This document shows, piece by piece, positions 39,298 to 48,507 of a DNA stretch of 64,000 nt. The notes below the pieces were generated by a model. The model was given only the letters and a program-made list of their open reading frames with translations, ran no database searches and was not told the DNA's origin. The position numbers and the translations under genes are program-made. The first letter of the stretch is position 1. Each line of letters opens with the position of its first letter. The stretch spans positions 248,001-312,000 of the forward strand of contig QFPO01000001.1 in assembly GCA_003241385.1 (NCBI GenBank). Direction: 5' to 3'. This DNA is from Rhodanobacter denitrificans. Lineage in GTDB: Bacteria; Pseudomonadota; Gammaproteobacteria; Xanthomonadales; Rhodanobacteraceae.

Positions 39298-40442
39298 ACC
39301 GCATCCCCCGCTTGCTCGCGCTGGCCCTGACCTGTTCGGCCCTGATCGCCTGCCAGAAGAGCCAGCCGCCCGCGGCCGCGCCGCCGCCGGAAGTCGGCGT
39401 GATCCAGGCGCAGGCGCAGGCCGTGCCGCTGACGCGCGACCTGGTCGGCCGCCTCTCGCCGTTCCGCACCGCCGACGTGCGCGCGCGCGTCGCCGGCGTC
39501 CTGGTCAAGCGCGTCTACGCCGAGGGCAGCGACGTCAAGGAAGGCGACGTGCTGTTCGAGATCGATCCGGCACCGCTGAAGGCCTCGCTCGCCTCGGCGC
39601 AGGCGGCGCTGTCGCAGGCGCAGGCCGCGGCGACCAATGCCAAGGCGGCCGCGAACCGCGCCCGCGAGCTGATCGGCAAGCAGTACGTGTCGCGCTCGGA
39701 CCTCGACAATGCCGAGGCCAGCGAACGCACGACCGCGGCCCAGGTGCAGCAGGCGCGCGCGGCCGTGCAGACCGCGCAGATCAACCTCGGCTATGCGACC
39801 GTGCGCGCGCCGATCGCCGGCCGCGCCGGCCAGCAGCAGGTCACCGAGGGCGCCCTGGTCGGCCAGGGCACCGCGACGCTGCTGACGACGATCGACCAGC
39901 TCGATCCGGTCTACGCGAACTTCACGCTGAGCGTCGCCGACCTCGACCAACTGCGCCAGTCCGCGGCCGGCGGCGCGATCACGCTGCTCGAACCGAACAA
40001 GGCCGAGGTCGCGCTGACGCGCCAGGACGGCACGCCGACCGGCAAGACCGGCGTGCTCGACTTCTCCGACGTTGCGGTCGATCCGGCCACCGGCAGCGTC
40101 GCGCTGCGCGCACAGATCGCCAACCCCGACCGCACGCTGCTGCCGGGCATGTACGTCACCGCCAGCCTGTCGCTCGGCCAGATCAATCGCGCCTATCTGA
40201 TCCCGCAGTCGGTCCTGCAGCGCGATGCGCAGGGCGCCTACGTGCTGGTCGTCGGCGAGGGCGACAAGGTCGAGCGGCGCCCGGTCAAGGCCGATACGCT
40301 GCGCAACGACGCCTGGGTCGTCACCGACGGCCTCAACGACGGCGAGCGTCTGGTCGCCAACGGCATCCAGAAGGCGCGGCCGGGCCAGCCGGTCCGTCCG
40401 GTGCCGGCGGACCAGGCCGGCGCCAAGCCGGCGCAAGGCTGA
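39294..40442 (+). CDS. RND efflux periplasmic adaptor (membrane fusion lipoprotein)
   Basis: The 382-residue protein has a lipoprotein signal peptide with lipobox SALIAC and Cys20, then a lipoyl/hairpin region (VLVKRVYAEGSDVKEGDVLF; a long Ala-rich coiled coil with ALSQAQAAATNAKAAANRA) and a beta-barrel domain ending PGMYVTASLSLGQ. This is the AcrA/MexA type that bridges the inner-membrane pump and an outer-membrane channel. It is translationally coupled to the regulator and lies 12 bases before the pump gene. Confidence 0.95.
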   Translation: MNRIPRLLALALTCSALIACQKSQPPAAAPPPEVGVIQAQAQAVPLTRDLVGRLSPFRTADVRARVAGVLVKRVYAEGSDVKEGDVLFEIDPAPLKASLASAQAALSQAQAAATNAKAAANRARELIGKQYVSRSDLDNAEASERTTAAQVQQARAAVQTAQINLGYATVRAPIAGRAGQQQVTEGALVGQGTATLLTTIDQLDPVYANFTLSVADLDQLRQSAAGGAITLLEPNKAEVALTRQDGTPTGKTGVLDFSDVAVDPATGSVALRAQIANPDRTLLPGMYVTASLSLGQINRAYLIPQSVLQRDAQGAYVLVVGEGDKVERRPVKADTLRNDAWVVTDGLNDGERLVANGIQKARPGQPVRPVPADQAGAKPAQG

Positions 40443-40454
40443 GGACGCAGGCTC

Positions 40455-43400
40455 ATGGCACAGTTCTTCATCAACCGCCCGGTCTTCGCCTGGGTGGTCG
40501 CGATCCTGATCTCGCTCGCCGGCGTCCTGTCGATCTACAGCCTCGGCGTGGAGTCCTATCCGACGATCGCACCGCCGCAGGTCACGATCACCGCCAACTA
40601 CGCCGGCGCCAGCGCCGACACGGTCGAGCAGACCGTCACGCAGGTGATCGAGCAGCAGCTGACCGGCATCGACAACCTGCTCTACTTCAGCTCACAGTCC
40701 AGCTCGAACGGCCGCGTGGTGATCACCGTGACGTTCCAGACCGGCACCGATCCGGACACCGCCCAGGTCCAGGTGCAGAACAAGGTCGCGCAGGCCGAGC
40801 CGCGCCTGCCGGCCGAGGTGCAGCAGCAGGGCGTCGTCGTCGCCAAGGCCGCGGCCGGCTTCCTGATGGTGGTCGGCCTGCGCGCCGACGACGGCGGCAT
40901 CGACCGCAACGGCCTCAACGACATCGTCGCCTCGCGCGTGCTCGACCAGATCTCGCGCATCAACGGCGTCGGCGCGACGCAGCAGTTCGGCTCCGAGTAC
41001 GCGATGCGGATCTGGGTCGACCCCGTCAAGCTGCAGGGCTACGGGCTCTCGGCCAGCCAGCTGACCGCGGCGATCCGTGCGCAGAACGTGCAGTTCGCGG
41101 CCGGCGCGATCGGTGCGCAGCCGACGCTGCCGAGCCAGGAATTCATGGCGACGATCTCGGCCGACAGCCGCTTCACGCAGCCCGAGCAGTTCGAGAACAT
41201 CATCGTACGCGCCGACAGCGACGGCACCACGGTGCGCCTGCGCGACGTCGCGCGCGTGGAATTCGGCGCATACACGTTCGGCTTCGACACGCAGTACAAC
41301 GGCAAGCCGCTGGCCGCGTTCGCGATCCAGCTGCTGCCGGGCGCCAACGCGCTGCAGGTGGCCGGCGCGGTGCGCAAGCGCATGGACGAGCTGTCGGCGA
41401 CCTTCCCGGCCGGCGTGGTCTGGTTCACGCCGTACGACTCGACGACCTTCGTCAACATCTCGATCAACGAGGTCGTGCACACGCTGATCGAGGCGATCGT
41501 GCTGGTCTTCCTGGTCATGCTGATCTTCCTGCAGAACTTCCGCGCGACGATCATCCCGACCCTGGTCATCCCGGTCGCGCTGCTCGGCACCTTCGTCGGC
41601 ATGCTCGCGCTCGGCTTCACGATCAACCAGCTCAGCCTGTTCGGCATGGTGCTGGCGATCGGCATCATCGTCGACGACGCGATCGTCGTGATCGAGAACG
41701 TCGAGCGCATCATGAGCGAGGAAGGCCTCTCGCCGAAGGAGGCCACGCGCAAGGCGATGGGCCAGATCTCCGGCGCGATCGTCGCGATCACGGTGGTGCT
41801 GGCGGCGGTGTTCGTGCCCTCGGCGATGCAGTCCGGTGCGGCCGGCGAGATCTATCGCCAGTTCGCGCTGACGATCGCGGTGTCGATGGGTTTCTCGGCG
41901 CTGCTCGCGCTGTCGCTGACGCCGGCGCTGTGCGCAAGCTTCCTGAAGCCCACGCACGGCAGGCAGAACGTGGTGTTCCGCCAGTTCAACCGCTTCTTCG
42001 ACTGGATGACCCACACCTATGTGGGCCACATCGCCTCGGCGGTGCGCCACGCGCCGCGTTGGATGGTGCTGTTCGTCGCGCTCAGCGTCACGGCCGGCTT
42101 CCTGTTCACGAAGCTGCCGACCGGCTTCCTGCCCGAGGAGGATCAGGGCTACGCACTGGCGATCGTGCAGCTGCCGCCGGGCTCGACGATGACGCGCAAC
42201 CAGGGCGTGATGAGCCAGATCCGCGAACGCCTCGAGAAGAACCCGGCGTTCGAGGGCTTCATGCAGATCTCCGGCTTCAGCTTCCTCGGCCTCGGCGAGA
42301 ACGTCGGCATGGGCTTCATCCGGCTCAAGGACTGGAGCGAGCGCGACGCCACCGCGACCGAGTTCATCGGCCAGGCCAACCAGGCGCTGTCGGACATCAA
42401 GGGGGCGCAGATCTTCGTCGTCAACCTGCCGACCGTGCAGGGCCTGGGCCAGTTCGGCGGTTTCGACCTGTTCCTGCAGGACCGCGCCGGCATCGGCTAC
42501 CAGCGCCTGGTCGAGGCGCGCAACCAGCTGCTCGGCAAGGCCAACGCGCCCGACTCGGGCCTGGTCGCGGTGCGCCCGAACGGCCTGGAGGACGCGCCGC
42601 AGATCAAGATGACGGTCGACCGCACGCAGGCCGAAGCGCTCGGCCTGTCGGTCAGCGACGTCTACACCTCGCTGCAGACCTTCCTGGCGCCCAACTACGT
42701 CAACGACTTCTTCTACCAGGGCCGCGTCAAGCGCGTCGTGGTCCAGGCCGACGCGCAGTTCCGCACCTCGCCCGAGGCGCTCAAGCAGTTCTATACGCCT
42801 TCGACGCTGGCGGCGAGCACGCTCGGCACGACCGCCGCGAACGGCCAGCTGATGATTCCGCTGTCGAGCGTCGTCAATACCGAGTGGATCAGCTCCTCGC
42901 CGTCGCTGAACCGATTCAACGGCTACTCGGCGATCGAGATCGTCGGCAATCCGGCGCCCGGCAGCAGCTCCGGCGACGCGATGGCACGCATGCGCGCGCT
43001 GATCGACGAGCTGCCCGACGGCATCGGCTTCGACTGGGCCGGCATGTCGTACCAGGAGATCCTGTCCGGCAACCAGCAGACGATGCTGTACATCCTGTCG
43101 CTGGTCGTCGTGTTCCTGTGTCTGGCTGCGCTGTACGAGAGCTGGTCGATCCCGACCTCGGTGCTGCTGGTCGTACCGCTCGGCGTGCTCGGCTGCATCG
43201 TCGCGACCTGGCTGCGCGGCCTGCCCAACGACATCTACTTCAAGATCGGCCTGATCACCGTGGTCGGCCTCGCCGCCAAGAACGCGATCCTGATCGTCGA
43301 GTTCGCGGTCGAGCAGCAGCAGGCCGGCAAGACGCTGCGCGAAGGCGTCATCGAGGCGGCGCGCCTGCGCCTGCGGCCGATCCTGATGACCTCGCTGGCG

Positions 43401-43616
43401 TTCATCCTCGGCGTGCTGCCGCTGGCGCTGTCGAGCGGCGCCGGCGCCAATTCGCGCCATTCGATCGGCACCGGCGTGATCGGCGGCATGCTGTTCGCGA
43501 CGTTCCTCGGCGTACTGCTGATCCCGATCTTCTACGTGATCGTGCGGCGCCTGCTCGGCGACCGGCTCGACGGCGACGGCGGCAAGCCGCCGCAGCGGAT
43601 CGAGACGGCGCACTGA
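40455..43616 (+). CDS. RND multidrug efflux pump, inner membrane subunit (AcrB/MexB family)
   Basis: The 1053-residue proton-driven transporter begins MAQFFINRPVFAWVVAILISL, typical of HAE1 pumps. It has the TM4 Asp pair in GIIVDDAIVVIENVERI, the porter domain motif FLPEEDQGYALAIVQLPPG, and the second repeat with LAAKNAILIVEFAVEQQ. Length is normal. The pump needs an outer-membrane factor of the TolC/OprM type, but none follows; the next gene downstream is unrelated. It probably shares a TolC-like channel encoded elsewhere. Confidence 0.96.
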   Translation: MAQFFINRPVFAWVVAILISLAGVLSIYSLGVESYPTIAPPQVTITANYAGASADTVEQTVTQVIEQQLTGIDNLLYFSSQSSSNGRVVITVTFQTGTDPDTAQVQVQNKVAQAEPRLPAEVQQQGVVVAKAAAGFLMVVGLRADDGGIDRNGLNDIVASRVLDQISRINGVGATQQFGSEYAMRIWVDPVKLQGYGLSASQLTAAIRAQNVQFAAGAIGAQPTLPSQEFMATISADSRFTQPEQFENIIVRADSDGTTVRLRDVARVEFGAYTFGFDTQYNGKPLAAFAIQLLPGANALQVAGAVRKRMDELSATFPAGVVWFTPYDSTTFVNISINEVVHTLIEAIVLVFLVMLIFLQNFRATIIPTLVIPVALLGTFVGMLALGFTINQLSLFGMVLAIGIIVDDAIVVIENVERIMSEEGLSPKEATRKAMGQISGAIVAITVVLAAVFVPSAMQSGAAGEIYRQFALTIAVSMGFSALLALSLTPALCASFLKPTHGRQNVVFRQFNRFFDWMTHTYVGHIASAVRHAPRWMVLFVALSVTAGFLFTKLPTGFLPEEDQGYALAIVQLPPGSTMTRNQGVMSQIRERLEKNPAFEGFMQISGFSFLGLGENVGMGFIRLKDWSERDATATEFIGQANQALSDIKGAQIFVVNLPTVQGLGQFGGFDLFLQDRAGIGYQRLVEARNQLLGKANAPDSGLVAVRPNGLEDAPQIKMTVDRTQAEALGLSVSDVYTSLQTFLAPNYVNDFFYQGRVKRVVVQADAQFRTSPEALKQFYTPSTLAASTLGTTAANGQLMIPLSSVVNTEWISSSPSLNRFNGYSAIEIVGNPAPGSSSGDAMARMRALIDELPDGIGFDWAGMSYQEILSGNQQTMLYILSLVVVFLCLAALYESWSIPTSVLLVVPLGVLGCIVATWLRGLPNDIYFKIGLITVVGLAAKNAILIVEFAVEQQQAGKTLREGVIEAARLRLRPILMTSLAFILGVLPLALSSGAGANSRHSIGTGVIGGMLFATFLGVLLIPIFYVIVRRLLGDRLDGDGGKPPQRIETAH

Positions 43617-43848
43617 CGCAAGCGACCGTGTCCGCAGGCGATCCAGGGATGGATCGCACGGCCGGACCGTTCTCCTCGATCGTGCCCGCGGGCGATGGTC
43701 TGAAGCGAGGCGTCACGATCGAGGGCGGCAGCGCGCAGCCTGCCCGGACCGCGCCGCAGTGACGCGAGCGCCGCTGCGGATGCGGACGAGGCCGCGGCGT
43801 GCCGGCGCCGTGCGCCCGGCGGTCTCGCCGCGCGCGCCGGTCCGGGGC

Positions 43849-44061
43849 TCAGCCCTTCCAGAAGAACACCTCGCCGATCTCCTTGCCGAACGCCTGCGCG
43901 ATCCGGAACGCCAGTTCCAGCGACGGCGCATAGCGGCCGGCCTCGAGCGCGATGACGGTCTGGCGCGTGATGCCGACGCGCTCGGCGAGCATGCCCTGCG
44001 TCATCTCGCCGGCGTCGAAGCGCAGCCGGCGGATGTGGTTGCCGACCGGCGTCGCGTTCAC
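43849..44061 (-). CDS. Small Xre-family HTH regulator
   Basis: The 70-residue protein starts at a GTG (44059-44061) that overlaps the stop of the membrane protein gene in a GTGA, so the two are coupled. It is one HTH domain: IRRLRFDAGEMTQGMLAERV then ITRQTVIALEAGRYAPSLEL and AFRIAQAFGKEIGEVF. Stand-alone regulators of this size commonly sit next to a small membrane protein and control both. The operator at 44699-44720 is the likely target. Confidence 0.9.
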   Translation of the reverse strand: MNATPVGNHIRRLRFDAGEMTQGMLAERVGITRQTVIALEAGRYAPSLELAFRIAQAFGKEIGEVFFWKG

Positions 44062-44678
44062 GCGCGGTCGCGCCGGTAGTGCCACAGCGCGGTGCCGTGG
44101 CCGACGAACGCCGCCGCGACCAGCGCGAACATCAGCAGGTTGGCGACCGCGATCGGGCTGGCCCAGGACAGCCGCGCCGGCGGCGTCAGGCCCAGCGTAA
44201 CCGCGATCGCGACGACCGCCAGCGCCAGCGCGACGTGCGAGGCGGCATCGGCCGCGCGCGCGACCGCGCGGTCGCGCTCGTCGACCTGGACGCCGGTACC
44301 GGGCCACCGCCGCGCGATCGACGCGAGAATCAGCCAGCCGACCAGCAGCATCGCGATCGGCCGTCCGATGCCCTCGAGCTCGGCGATCGTGCGCGCGCCG
44401 GCGAAGCTGCCGGCATGGACCGCCATCAGCGCACCGATCAGGCCGGTGAAGACCAGGGCGACCCAGCGCCCCTGCTCGCCCGGCGAGCGCTGTGAGGCGC
44501 CGTCGTCGGGGATCCGGCCGGACAGCCACAGACCGGTCGCGGCGACCGCGAGCAGCAGCGCGGCGCCGATCGAGCCGGTGTCGATGCCGTGCCAGCGCGA
44601 CGGGATCGCGACGATCAGCCAGCGGCCGAGCGCAGCCGGCGCGAGCAGCCAGAACAGCGCAGACGGAACGCGATGCAT
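44058..44678 (-). CDS. Integral membrane protein, partner of the small Xre regulator
   Basis: The 206-residue protein has about five or six membrane helices (for example SALFWLLAPAALGRWLIVA, GAALLLAVAATGLWLSG, WVALVFTGLIGALMAVHAG, HVALALAVVAIAVTLGL, AVANLLMFALVAAAFVG). A charged cytoplasmic loop (QVDERDRAVARAADAASH) is typical of the poorly characterised membrane proteins encoded next to small Xre regulators. I do not know its function. It starts at 44676-44678 and its promoter is overlapped by a perfect palindrome. Confidence 0.8.
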   Translation of the reverse strand: MHRVPSALFWLLAPAALGRWLIVAIPSRWHGIDTGSIGAALLLAVAATGLWLSGRIPDDGASQRSPGEQGRWVALVFTGLIGALMAVHAGSFAGARTIAELEGIGRPIAMLLVGWLILASIARRWPGTGVQVDERDRAVARAADAASHVALALAVVAIAVTLGLTPPARLSWASPIAVANLLMFALVAAAFVGHGTALWHYRRDRA

Positions 44679-44698
44679 GGGTCAACCTCGCACGACAA

Positions 44699-44720
44699 TA
44701 TGTAATCTACACATTACATA
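44699..44720. promoter_or_regulatory. Perfect palindromic operator of the Xre/membrane-protein operon
   Basis: TATGTAAT (44699-44706) and ATTACATA (44713-44720) are a perfect 8-bp inverted repeat with a 6-base spacer, an AT-rich spot in GC-rich DNA. It lies about 20 bases upstream of the membrane protein ATG and overlaps the probable -10 region. Confidence 0.75.
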
Positions 44721-44740
44721 CTGTCCGGTCCGTGCGTCAA
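44711..44740 (-). promoter_or_regulatory. Sigma-70 promoter of the Xre/membrane-protein operon
   Basis: On the minus strand TTGACG (44735-44740) and TAATGT (44711-44716) are separated by 18 bases. The -10 element lies inside the palindrome, so binding there would block transcription. Confidence 0.5.
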
Positions 44741-44842
44741 GCCGGCGCGCCGCGCGATGCTTGATATCCTGCCGGCCGTCCCGACCTCTTGCGCTCGCTC
44801 TCACCGGTCGCGGCCGCTGCCGCGCCGAACCAGGAATCCGCC

Positions 44843-45721
44843 GTGTCCGCACTTCCCGCCATCGATTCGCCGTACGTGTTCGACGTCACCACCGAGACCT
44901 TCGAGACCGAGGTGCTGCAGGCCTCGCTCGAGCTGCCGATCCTGGTCGACTTCTGGGCCGAATGGTGCGGGCCGTGCAAGTCGCTCGGTCCGCTGCTCGA
45001 GAAGGTCGTGGCGAGCTATCACGGCGCGGTGCGGCTGGCCAAGGTCGACGTCGACAAGGAGCAGCAGCTCGCGGCGATGTTCGGCGTGCGCAGCATTCCG
45101 ACCGTGGTCCTGGTCAGCCAGGGCCAGCTCGTCGACGGCTTCGCCGGCGCCCTGCCCGAGAACGCGCTGCGCGAGTTCCTGTCGCGCCACGTGCAGCCGG
45201 CCGAGCCGGCCGACGAGACACCCGCCGAGGACGTCGCCGCGCCGCCCGAGCCGGCTGCCGACGCGGTCGCGCGTCTGCGCGGCGAGATCGCCGCCGAACC
45301 CGACAAGGCCGAGCTCAAGCTCGATCTCGCGGTCGCGCTGATGCGCAACGGCGATGCGGCGGCCGCCGAGACCGAGCTCGACGCCCTGCCGGCGAACCTG
45401 GCGACCGACGACCGCGCGCGCCGTCTGCGCGGCCAGCTCGAGTTCGCGCGGCTGCTGGCCGACGCGCCGCCGGCCGACGAGCTGCGCGCGCGCCTGGCAC
45501 GCGACGAGAACGACCACACCGCGCGCGAGCAGCTCGGCATCCGCCTGCTCGCCGAGGGTGAGCCCGCGGCCGGCCTCGATCAGTTCCTGACGATCCTCAA
45601 GGCCGACCGCGACTGGAACGAAGGCCGCGCGAAGAAGCGGCTGATCGCCGCGTTCTCGATCCTCGACGACGAAGAGCTGGTCGGCACCTACCGCCGGCGC
45701 ATGTCCTCGCTGCTGTTCTGA
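44843..45721 (+). CDS. cnoX: CnoX/YbbN-type thioredoxin with TPR region and intact active site
   Basis: The 292-residue protein has a thioredoxin domain (residues ~10-115) with the redox motif WCGPCK (Cys42, Cys45) and the cis-Pro in SIPTVVLVSQG, an acidic linker rich in Glu and Pro, and a C-terminal TPR-like domain (KAELKLDLAVALMRNGDAAA, HTAREQLGIRLLAEG). CnoX protects unfolded proteins from over-oxidation. The E. coli protein lacks the paired active-site cysteines, while Caulobacter CnoX has them; this one is of the second type. I prefer the GTG at 44843 with an AGGA site; an ATG at 44789 would add 18 residues. Confidence 0.88.
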   Translation: MSALPAIDSPYVFDVTTETFETEVLQASLELPILVDFWAEWCGPCKSLGPLLEKVVASYHGAVRLAKVDVDKEQQLAAMFGVRSIPTVVLVSQGQLVDGFAGALPENALREFLSRHVQPAEPADETPAEDVAAPPEPAADAVARLRGEIAAEPDKAELKLDLAVALMRNGDAAAAETELDALPANLATDDRARRLRGQLEFARLLADAPPADELRARLARDENDHTAREQLGIRLLAEGEPAAGLDQFLTILKADRDWNEGRAKKRLIAAFSILDDEELVGTYRRRMSSLLF

Positions 45722-46114
45722 GCGATCCGACCGCGCGGGCGACGGACGGGGCCGGCGCGGCCGCGAGTCCGATCATGCCGCCGAAGCACCGGCACGTAGC
45801 AACACGCCGGCTTCACAGGCCCGCGGCGCGAGACCCGCACCGCACGCCGGGACTCAGGGCCGCGCCGTCGAGGCGCCGGCCGACGAAGTCGATTCGCACC
45901 CTGCGATCGCTGACCGGGACAGGCAGCGCCGCCGGCGGTCCGTGGCAGTGGTCCGCATGTCGATCGCCGAACGCCGGCCGGTTCGCTTCCTCGTCCGTCT
46001 CAGCGCCGGCACGGCACGTCCCGGTGCCGACGCACACGAGGTGGGCTTTCGCTTTTCGATGCGACGTTGCACGCTAGCGGCCCCTCCCTACGCCACCGTA
46101 TTGACGGCCGCACG
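45722..46114. other. Non-coding stretch between cnoX and the DUF4442 gene
   Basis: About 390 bases. I found no convincing gene on either strand; the open frames are short and Arg-rich like antisense shadows. No strong hairpin or repeat is seen. Confidence 0.5.
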
Positions 46115-46573
46115 ATGAAGCCCTCGCGCCTGCGTCACATCATGAATTTCTGGCCGCCGTTCCTGTTCTCGGGCATCCGGGTGCTCGAGATCGGCGCCGA
46201 CTGGCGCAGCGCGCGCGTCGCGCTGCGCAAGCGCTGGTACAACGGCAACTACGTCGGCGTGCATTTCGGCGGCAGCCTGTTCGCGATGACCGATCCGTTC
46301 TGGATGCTGCTGCTGATGCACTGCCTCGGCCGCGACTACTACGTCTGGGACAAGGCCGCCGAGATCGAATTCGTCGCGCCGGGCCGCGAGACCGTCCATG
46401 CCGAATTCCGCATCGACGACGCGTTGCTCGAGGCGATCCGCACGCAGACCGACGGCGGCGACAAGTACCTGCACTGGCTGCCGGTCGAGATCCGCACCGC
46501 GGGCGGCGAGCTGGTCGCGCGCGTGCGCAAGCAGGTCTACGTCAAGCGCAAGCGGATGGCGGCGAGCGCCTGA
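46115..46573 (+). CDS. DUF4442 hotdog-fold protein, possible thioesterase
   Basis: The 152-residue protein starts MKPSRLRHIMNFWPPFLFSG and shows the DUF4442 pattern: a hydrophobic N-terminal helix, VALRKRWYNGNYVGVHFGGS, MTDPFWMLLLMHCLGRDYYVWD and VYVKRK near the end. The family has the hotdog fold of PaaI-type acyl-CoA thioesterases and is often annotated as a possible thioesterase, but its substrate is unproved. Start chosen at the Met after an unconvincing 16-residue leader. It stands alone between two non-coding stretches. Confidence 0.85.
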   Translation: MKPSRLRHIMNFWPPFLFSGIRVLEIGADWRSARVALRKRWYNGNYVGVHFGGSLFAMTDPFWMLLLMHCLGRDYYVWDKAAEIEFVAPGRETVHAEFRIDDALLEAIRTQTDGGDKYLHWLPVEIRTAGGELVARVRKQVYVKRKRMAASA

Positions 46574-46760
46574 CCGGGGCACGCGACACCGATGCGACCT
46601 GCGGCCGCGCCGCGCTTCCATCTGCACGATCGACGCCACGGCGACGACTGCGCGTGACCGCCCGCGCGGGAAGCCGGGAGCCGGCACGCCTCGAACACGC
46701 CGACGCGCGCCAGGCCGTGCCGATCGAACGGCGCGGCGCACGATCGACCGTCGGATCCGC

Positions 46761-47345
46761 TCAGGCCGCCTCGCCCTGCAGACGCGCCGCGACCAGGCGC
46801 ACCGCCTCGCGGCACATCGCCGAGGCCGGCTGCTCGGCGTCGATCCGCAGCGCATCGGGCGGCGGCGGCTGCGCACGATGGCGGACCTCGTCGACCAGAT
46901 CGGGCGTGCGGTCGGCGGCGCGGTGGCGATTGGCGGCGAGGTCGCGCTGGACGCGCTCGCGTGCGCGCTCCGGCGAGCAGTCGACCCACAGCGGCACCAT
47001 CGCGAAGCCGAACGGCTGTACCGCCTCGACGATGCGGTCGTAGTCGGCCCGCGCCGAGAACGTCATGCCGTCGAGCACGCTCGACACGCCGAGCATGCAG
47101 TTGATCTCCAGCGCCTGCACGACGCCGCGGAACGCCGCGCGCTTCTCGAGGAAGCTGTAGCTGCAGCGCGGGAACATCGCCGCGCGGATCGCGTCGCGGC
47201 AGATCCGGCGCAGCCGCAGATGATCCTCGAGCGCGCGCGCGATCGTGCTCTTGCCGGCGCCCGGCAGGCCGATCAGCGCGACGACGACCGGGGTCACGGC
47301 CGCGGCGGCTGTGGGTACGGCAGGTACGGCGGTCGGCGTGTCCAC
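46761..47345 (-). CDS. P-loop ATP-binding protein, small-molecule kinase-like (AAA_33)
   Basis: The 194-residue protein has a Walker A motif GLPGAGKST at about residues 26-34 and the features of the AAA_33/zeta-toxin-like kinase group, including a D-x-M-T helper region (SSVLDGMTFSARADYDRIVE) and an Arg-rich lid (SPERARERVQRDL). Such proteins phosphorylate small molecules or RNA ends, but I cannot name the substrate. No antitoxin-like gene accompanies it. It stands alone, divergent from yhhQ. Confidence 0.8.
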   Translation of the reverse strand: MDTPTAVPAVPTAAAAVTPVVVALIGLPGAGKSTIARALEDHLRLRRICRDAIRAAMFPRCSYSFLEKRAAFRGVVQALEINCMLGVSSVLDGMTFSARADYDRIVEAVQPFGFAMVPLWVDCSPERARERVQRDLAANRHRAADRTPDLVDEVRHRAQPPPPDALRIDAEQPASAMCREAVRLVAARLQGEAA

Positions 47346-47409
47346 GCGGCCAGCCTAGCGGTTCGCGGAGCGGCCGTCAGCAGGCGTGACCGGGCCTGCC
47401 GGCGTTGCG

Positions 47410-47439
47410 TTCACGGTCCGGCACGGCGCGCCCTATACT
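47410..47439 (+). promoter_or_regulatory. Probable sigma-70 promoter of yhhQ
   Basis: TTCACG (47410-47415) and TATACT (47434-47439) are 18 bases apart, about 80 bases upstream of the yhhQ start. The -10 is good, the -35 only fair. No preQ1-type riboswitch is obvious in the leader. Confidence 0.4.
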
Positions 47440-47519
47440 CGGCGCCGTCCGCGACGCCGCAGGGGGCCGGCCGCGGCAGTACCCGAGTGCGCATCGCCCT
47501 GCCCTGAGCTGGAGATTCG

Positions 47520-48308
47520 ATGCTTCCGTTCTTCCGATCGGCCGATCGCGACAGCCGGCGTGCCGGCCTGCTGCTCCTGGTGCTCTCGGGCTTCTTCGTC
47601 GCCAATGCGCTGATCGCCGAGTTCGTCGGCGTCAAGATCTTCGCGCTCGAGGACACGCTCGGCCTCGCGCCGCTGGACTGGAACCTGTTCGGCCAGACCG
47701 GCTCGCTGAACTTCACGGCCGGCGTGCTGCTCTGGCCGATCGTGTTCGTGATGACCGACATCATCAACGAGTACTTCGGGCGGCGCGGCGTGCGCCTGAT
47801 CTCGTGGCTGACGGTCGCGCTGATCGTCTACGGGTTCGCGTTCGCGTATGCGGCGATCCATCTCGCGCCGGCTTCGTGGTGGGTCGGCGCCGGCCGCAAC
47901 CAGGGCGTGGACGACCTGCAGACCGCGTTCGCGGCGATCTTCGGCCAGGGCCTGTGGACGATCGCCGGCTCGGTCACGGCGTTCCTGATCGGCCAGCTGA
48001 TCGACGTGTCGATCTTCCACGCCATACGGCGCCGCACCGGCGACCGCCACATCTGGCTGCGCGCGACCGGATCGACCCTGGTCTCGCAGTTCATCGACAG
48101 CTTCGTGGTGCTCTACATCGCGTTCGTGCTCGGTCCGCAGCAGTGGCCGATCGGGCTGTTCCTCGCGGTCGGCACGGTCAACTATTTGTACAAGTTCGTC
48201 GCCGCGCTGGCGCTGACGCCGCTGATCTATGCGGCGCGACGCGGGCTGGACGCCTGGCTCGGCCGCGATCTGGCCGCGCGGCTCAAGCACGAGGCCGCCG
48301 CTGACTGA
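47520..48308 (+). CDS. yhhQ: Queuosine precursor transporter of the VUT/YhhQ family
   Basis: YhhQ imports 7-cyano-7-deazaguanine or related precursors for queuosine in tRNA. The 262-residue protein has six or seven membrane helices and the family signatures VANALIAEFVGVKIF, WPIVFVMTDIINEYFGRRG, TIAGSVTAFLIGQLIDVSIF and LRATGSTLVSQFIDSFVVLY. Length is slightly above the E. coli homologue. It stands alone with its own promoter. Confidence 0.93.
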   Translation: MLPFFRSADRDSRRAGLLLLVLSGFFVANALIAEFVGVKIFALEDTLGLAPLDWNLFGQTGSLNFTAGVLLWPIVFVMTDIINEYFGRRGVRLISWLTVALIVYGFAFAYAAIHLAPASWWVGAGRNQGVDDLQTAFAAIFGQGLWTIAGSVTAFLIGQLIDVSIFHAIRRRTGDRHIWLRATGSTLVSQFIDSFVVLYIAFVLGPQQWPIGLFLAVGTVNYLYKFVAALALTPLIYAARRGLDAWLGRDLAARLKHEAAAD

Positions 48309-48507
48309 GCACCCGCGCGGCCGCGCGATGACCGCTTCGCGCGCCGCGCTGCGTTCCCCTGACCGTTCCGCCGCCGCTCCGCCGGCACCGGCGGATGCGG
48401 CCGGCGCCCTCATCACGGCGACCGACGACCGCGCCAGTGACCTTTGGCACAGACCTGTGCGATCCCGCGCGCTTAAGGTGCGCGCCATTTGACGACGGAA
48501 CCCCCTC

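Noticed and set aside
45813..46037. Minus-strand ORF of 74 residues in the gap after cnoX
   Set aside because: It has no signal peptide, domain or ribosome site, and its composition is that of a chance frame in GC-rich DNA.
46761..47345. Zeta-toxin interpretation of the P-loop protein
   Set aside because: No antitoxin gene is next to it and the substrate-binding residues of zeta toxins are not recognisable, so only a general kinase call is made.
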